A stretch of DNA of 64,000 bases from Algoriphagus antarcticus (GTDB lineage Bacteria; Bacteroidota; Bacteroidia; Cytophagales; Cyclobacteriaceae): positions 1 to 64,000 of the forward strand of contig NZ_MSSW01000059.1 of the NCBI RefSeq assembly GCF_002150685.1, in the 5' to 3' direction. Positions within the stretch are counted from its first letter, which is position 1. The number at the start of each line of letters is the position of its first letter. A program made the translations under genes and the position numbers. Positions 60,740 to 64,000 of the stretch are shown here, one piece after another. The notes below the pieces were generated by a model, which saw only the letters and a list, made by a program, of their open reading frames with translations, did not search any database and had not been told where the DNA came from.

Positions 60740-63148
60740 CTAAAACTTATAACTGTATCCCACTCGGAATACCTGCGTCTCGTAATATTCCGCACTCGTA
60801 TAGCTGAAGTCATTTCCATCTATGGTTTTCTTGATTACCATAGTATTCAGCAAGTCGGTAGCATTAAAAAACAGTTCTCCGTTACCATCTTGGATCACTT
60901 TCTTCAGTCCCATGTCCAGTGTGAATCTCGCTTGGATTTTTCCCTGAGGAATAATATCCGGAGCCAAATAAATCGCCGTCAACTGCCCTGAAAAATTCTC
61001 TGAAAACTTGAATTTGGAATTCCATTTAGCATTACCGGAAAATATCTCCTGCTTGTCAGCCATGAAAGTATTGGGGGCTGGATAGAGGTTCTCGACTGTA
61101 AAAGCATCGATCTGATTGTGGTATCCATTGAGATTTAAATCAAAAGAATACCAGTCATTTACGTCCTGATCCCATATTACTTCAAATCCAGTGTTATAGC
61201 TCTTCCCTGCATTTTGGAAGATTGCATAGATCAGTCTGCTATCTCCATAAGTAGATGATATCCTGGTGATCGTCCCATCCACCGTTCGGTGGTATGCCGC
61301 CGAATACAGTGATCCGCTACTCCATCCTGTCTTCCAGCCCAACTCAAACGAATTGGTAAACTGGGGTTTTAGGGCTGGATTCCCCACTTTTATAATCTCA
61401 GCATCATCGTACTTCGGGAAGATCCGGATATCTACTTCATTTGGCCGGTCCACTCTGCGATTGTATGATGCAGTTACCTTATTCAGCTCATTGATTTTGT
61501 ACGTCAATCGGGTATTTGGGAAAGGCTGGAAGTAGTTATAGCCATCACTTTTATAGGTCGGGTGATTCGGATTCACTTCATAATTCAGCTTTATATATTC
61601 CAGTCTTAGCCCTATTTCCGCTTCCAGTTTTCTGGATTCAAAAACGTAATTACCATAAACTGCAGGAATGATTTCCGTGTACGTCGCAGCTCCGCCTGCG
61701 AGAGAATCAAGCGGCGAATTTTCACTTGGGAAAAACTGCATGTTGGTCGGAATCCAACGCCTCCTGAATTTCATTCCGGTTTCAAGTCGCCCATTTTTCA
61801 AAGGCTGCACATAGTCGAGCGTTACATCCACTACATTTTCGTCAGAAAGCAATTTGAAGGCCTCCTCTCCAATATAATTTGGAAGGGTATTAGTAAAGAA
61901 ATATTGCTCATCCTCCCGGTGAAAGGTGTAATTAAAAGCTGCGGAAAGGCTGTGTCCCGGATCAGTAAACTTATGCTGGAAAGCCGCTGTACCCATCACA
62001 GTGGTTTTCAACTCGTCTTCCAGAAACTGCCAAAGTCTCAAACGCTCTAAATAATTCCCATTGAAAAAAGACTGATCTCCCCGGTCTATGATCTTTTCAC
62101 TTCCGAAAAGCCCTGAAATGGTCAGTGTATTGGATGGATTTATCGTCCAGTCCATCCCGGCTCTTGTTGTCAAAAAGTTTGTGTTTCTGTTTCGCTTAAG
62201 TTGCTGATTGATAATAGCTCCGTTATTATAAGTTCGGGTGACAAACTCATTTTTATTCAATGTCTGAGTGTAAAGATTATCTGCCGAAAGGAAGAAATTC
62301 ACATCCTTCTTGCGGTAGTTTAGGGAAATCGAAGGATTGATTTTTGGCGTACCTTGGTACTGAGGTCTGATACCTTGAAGATTTACTTTTTTCTCCCAAA
62401 GTGCTCCTATTCCTAGCGCCATTCCTACTTTTCCATTGAAGCCTTCCTGCTTTTCCTTTTTCAAGATGATATTAATGATGCCTGCATTTCCATTTGCATC
62501 AAACTTCGCAGATGGATTATTGATGATCTCGATTCGCTCCACTGCGGAAGAAGGGAGATTATCCAAGCCCGTTTGATTACCAAATCCTGTCAAAGCCGTC
62601 TGCTTCCCGTCTATCAAAACCGCTACCCGGTCATTTCCACGGATCTGAACTTTGCCATCCTGAACTGACACGCCGGGGAGATTGGACATAGCCTGAAGTA
62701 CAGAACCTCCACTTTGGCTGATATTCTGTCCCAAATCATACGTCTTCTTATTCATTTTAGCACTTACAGCTTCTGCCTGCCCAACTACTTCCACAGCGCC
62801 CAATTCTTGGAACGAGGTAGACAATGAAAACTCCCCCAGATTTAAAAATGCGGAACTTGAACCTACATAGATTTCCTTGCGTGCAGTCTCAAAACCAATA
62901 AAACTTGCTTCCACTTCGTAATCTCCAGGTGCGACGTCCACTAAGGTGAAAAGTCCGGACTCGTCAGTAATAGCTCCAGTTACAAAGCTGGTGTCCATGA
63001 CAGTTTTCAGGACTACATTCACATAAGACAAACCCTCCTGTGAGGCCTTGTCCACAATTTTCCCTGATACTTTTACTTTTGTTTCCTGCGCAACAAGTGA
63101 CTGACATAGCAGAAGCAGTGCAATCAGGAAATAGTTTTTAATCTTCAT
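60740..63148 (-). CDS. TonB-dependent outer-membrane receptor (OMP_b-brl_3 type)
   Basis: 802 residues. Signal peptide ending LVAQ, a carboxypeptidase-regulatory-like domain (about 24-105; SGKIVDKASQEGLSYVNVVL), a plug-like region (NLPGVSVQDGKVQIRGNDRVAVLIDGK, ERIEIINNPSAKFDANGNAGIINIILKK) and a large barrel ending VGYSYKF. This is the family without SusD partners, often tied to PepSY-like proteins and two-component systems. It lies in the same transcript as PepSY (11-bp overlap) and 20 bp before the GT2 gene. Confidence 0.95.
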   Translation of the reverse strand: MKIKNYFLIALLLLCQSLVAQETKVKVSGKIVDKASQEGLSYVNVVLKTVMDTSFVTGAITDESGLFTLVDVAPGDYEVEASFIGFETARKEIYVGSSSAFLNLGEFSLSTSFQELGAVEVVGQAEAVSAKMNKKTYDLGQNISQSGGSVLQAMSNLPGVSVQDGKVQIRGNDRVAVLIDGKQTALTGFGNQTGLDNLPSSAVERIEIINNPSAKFDANGNAGIINIILKKEKQEGFNGKVGMALGIGALWEKKVNLQGIRPQYQGTPKINPSISLNYRKKDVNFFLSADNLYTQTLNKNEFVTRTYNNGAIINQQLKRNRNTNFLTTRAGMDWTINPSNTLTISGLFGSEKIIDRGDQSFFNGNYLERLRLWQFLEDELKTTVMGTAAFQHKFTDPGHSLSAAFNYTFHREDEQYFFTNTLPNYIGEEAFKLLSDENVVDVTLDYVQPLKNGRLETGMKFRRRWIPTNMQFFPSENSPLDSLAGGAATYTEIIPAVYGNYVFESRKLEAEIGLRLEYIKLNYEVNPNHPTYKSDGYNYFQPFPNTRLTYKINELNKVTASYNRRVDRPNEVDIRIFPKYDDAEIIKVGNPALKPQFTNSFELGWKTGWSSGSLYSAAYHRTVDGTITRISSTYGDSRLIYAIFQNAGKSYNTGFEVIWDQDVNDWYSFDLNLNGYHNQIDAFTVENLYPAPNTFMADKQEIFSGNAKWNSKFKFSENFSGQLTAIYLAPDIIPQGKIQARFTLDMGLKKVIQDGNGELFFNATDLLNTMVIKKTIDGNDFSYTSAEYYETQVFRVGYSYKF

Positions 63149-63623
63149 CGTCTTCTTCTATCGCTTTTTTCTCTAGTAACTTTCCATCCATATCAAAAAC
63201 CAACTCCCATTCTTCCTCTCCTTTTTCTACTGCCAATTCATAGACGGTTCCATCTGCCTTTTCAGAAATCTCAGCCTCCTTTACCTTAAACCCCATAAAA
63301 TTCTGGTCAAGTATTTCCTTTATAGAAGTAGGTAATTCAGACTTTTTGATCTCATGCTCTGTCTCAAGCCAATCTCCCTTCAGGTTGAAATTTGAGGAGT
63401 ATTCCATGCCGTTTAGCTTGAATTCAGCCTCCCAGCTGCTGGCATCTTCCATATCCCAATTCACCTTTTTGGCATCAGGAAATTTCTGGGAAAAAGCAGT
63501 TTTCACCACTTCGGGAACTTCGGGATTCTGGGCACATGCACTAGCTGTAAGTAGCATGCTTGCGGCAACAAAGCTTATTGATTTTCTCACGTCGATAGGA
63601 GTTCTATAAAATTGAATAACCAA
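63138..63623 (-). CDS. Exported PepSY-like protein (DUF2874 type)
   Basis: 161 residues from the ATG, or 150 if a GTG at 63590 is used; the latter begins VRKSISFVAASMLL, a tidy signal peptide. Two PepSY-like repeats: PEVVKTAFSQKFPDAKKVNWDM... with WEAEF, and LPTSIKEILDQNFMGFKVKEAEIS... with YELAVEKGEEEWELVFDMDGKL. Acidic Glu/Asp-rich end. PepSY-like proteins in Bacteroidota sit beside sensor kinases; cation or inhibitor binding is assumed. TTAGAA-N5-TTAGAA at 63638-63654 lies just upstream. Confidence 0.85.
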   Translation of the reverse strand: MVIQFYRTPIDVRKSISFVAASMLLTASACAQNPEVPEVVKTAFSQKFPDAKKVNWDMEDASSWEAEFKLNGMEYSSNFNLKGDWLETEHEIKKSELPTSIKEILDQNFMGFKVKEAEISEKADGTVYELAVEKGEEEWELVFDMDGKLLEKKAIEEDDED

Positions 63624-63657
63624 ATCTCCATATAGAATTAGAAGACTTTTAGAATTT

Positions 63658-64000
63658 CTAGAAGCGTATCGAAAAAATATGATAGGAATCTGTAAAGCTG
63701 TACTTGATTTGCCAACTGTTTTGCTTGCAGATCTCCTTTACGATCGCAAGACCCAAACCGCTGCTAGTTCCTTTATCAGACGTGACTGAAAACCTTTTAA
63801 AAAGTGATTCTTCAACCAACGGAAATTCACCCGTATTTTTAAAAGTAAATCCACTTTCATTCCATTCTACCATGATTTGCCCCTTTTTGGGACTGTGTCT
63901 AATCGCATTTGAGAGGAGGTTATTCACTAAGGTCTCAGCCAGAAACTTACTGCATTCAAACTTGCAAATGCCTGATGGGACTTTCTGGAATTTAAGCTCC
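63658..64000 (-). CDS. Sensor histidine kinase, C-terminal part (cut by window edge)
   Basis: Only the last 113 residues are present; the frame is open to the edge. The HATPase domain shows the N box (NNLLSNAIRHS), a degraded G1 box (FKNTGEFPL instead of DNGxG) and G2 (TSSGLGLAIVKEI). Its stop lies 35 bp from the PepSY gene, so both are probably one transcript. A paired response regulator would be expected outside the window. Confidence 0.88.
   Translation of the reverse strand, partial: ELKFQKVPSGICKFECSKFLAETLVNNLLSNAIRHSPKKGQIMVEWNESGFTFKNTGEFPLVEESLFKRFSVTSDKGTSSGLGLAIVKEICKQNSWQIKYSFTDSYHIFSIRF

Noticed and set aside
1..64000. tRNA, rRNA, riboswitch or prophage segments
   Set aside because: No cloverleaf-type GTTCRANYC signatures in intergenic DNA, no rRNA-like stretches and no phage structural genes or integrase were seen.

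Overview
The window looks like chromosomal DNA of a Bacteroidota bacterium, most likely Cytophagales/Cyclobacteriaceae (Algoriphagus-like). Reasons: a SusC/SusD pair, many short Bacteroidota-type signal peptides and lipoproteins, DUF5777 and YceI neighbours, starts without Shine-Dalgarno sequences, and at least one promoter of the TTTG / TAnnTTTG type. The genus is an inference from style and gene content. No tRNA, rRNA, CRISPR array, prophage or complete insertion sequence was seen.

Layout. 171-6882 is a co-directional cluster of planctomycete-type secreted proteins: DUF1549/DUF1553 cytochrome, DUF1501 protein, secreted TIM-barrel isomerase, DUF2231-cytochrome c membrane protein. Two tandem, ATGA-linked mini-ORFs lie inside it. 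7084-12870 holds an ArsC/YffB-like protein, an orphan HicB, hemL with a receptor-like lipid-free binding protein, and guaA. 13106-18932 holds an M28 peptidase, a CFA-type methyltransferase beside a decayed phosphotriesterase fragment, an intact phosphotriesterase-like lipoprotein, an SDR lacking the catalytic Tyr, and a DUF4136 lipoprotein. 19735-28225 is mainly pterin (folE, PTPS-like), peptidoglycan (three L,D-transpeptidases) and Kdo (kdsA, kdsC) genes. 28391-37900 holds MscS, an outer-membrane barrel, a GNAT, RidA, SusD/SusC and an S33 peptidase. 38198-40931 is a self-regulated GntR/ABC operon. 41164-45387 holds a barrel protein, a GNAT, two Tat-type ferritin-like proteins and a creatininase-like protein.

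45820-53919 is a second planctomycete-like oxidative set: DUF1080 lipoprotein, a cupredoxin-dehydrogenase propeller fusion, an FG-GAP/VCBS protein and a propeller-HEAT-cytochrome c lipoprotein. 54877-56825 is YceI, DUF5777 and Rieske. 56915-64000 runs on the minus strand: VIT1-type transporter, LAB_N/ArnT-like glycosyltransferase fusion, ArnC-like GT2, TonB receptor, PepSY-like protein and the end of a sensor kinase cut by the window edge.

How they work together (inference): both planctomycete-like clusters look built to bind and oxidise carbohydrate-like substrates outside the cytoplasm and pass electrons to c-type heme or type-1 copper. The right end looks like an envelope-stress or cation-response locus in which a sensor kinase, PepSY protein and receptor accompany lipid A/glycan modification. 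The intergenic spaces are rich in dispersed repeats of at least six families, including a 287-bp element with about 20-bp inverted ends, a 142-bp hairpin cluster closed by an 11-bp inverted repeat, and an 11-bp-period CTTAAG array resembling OmpR-family binding sites.
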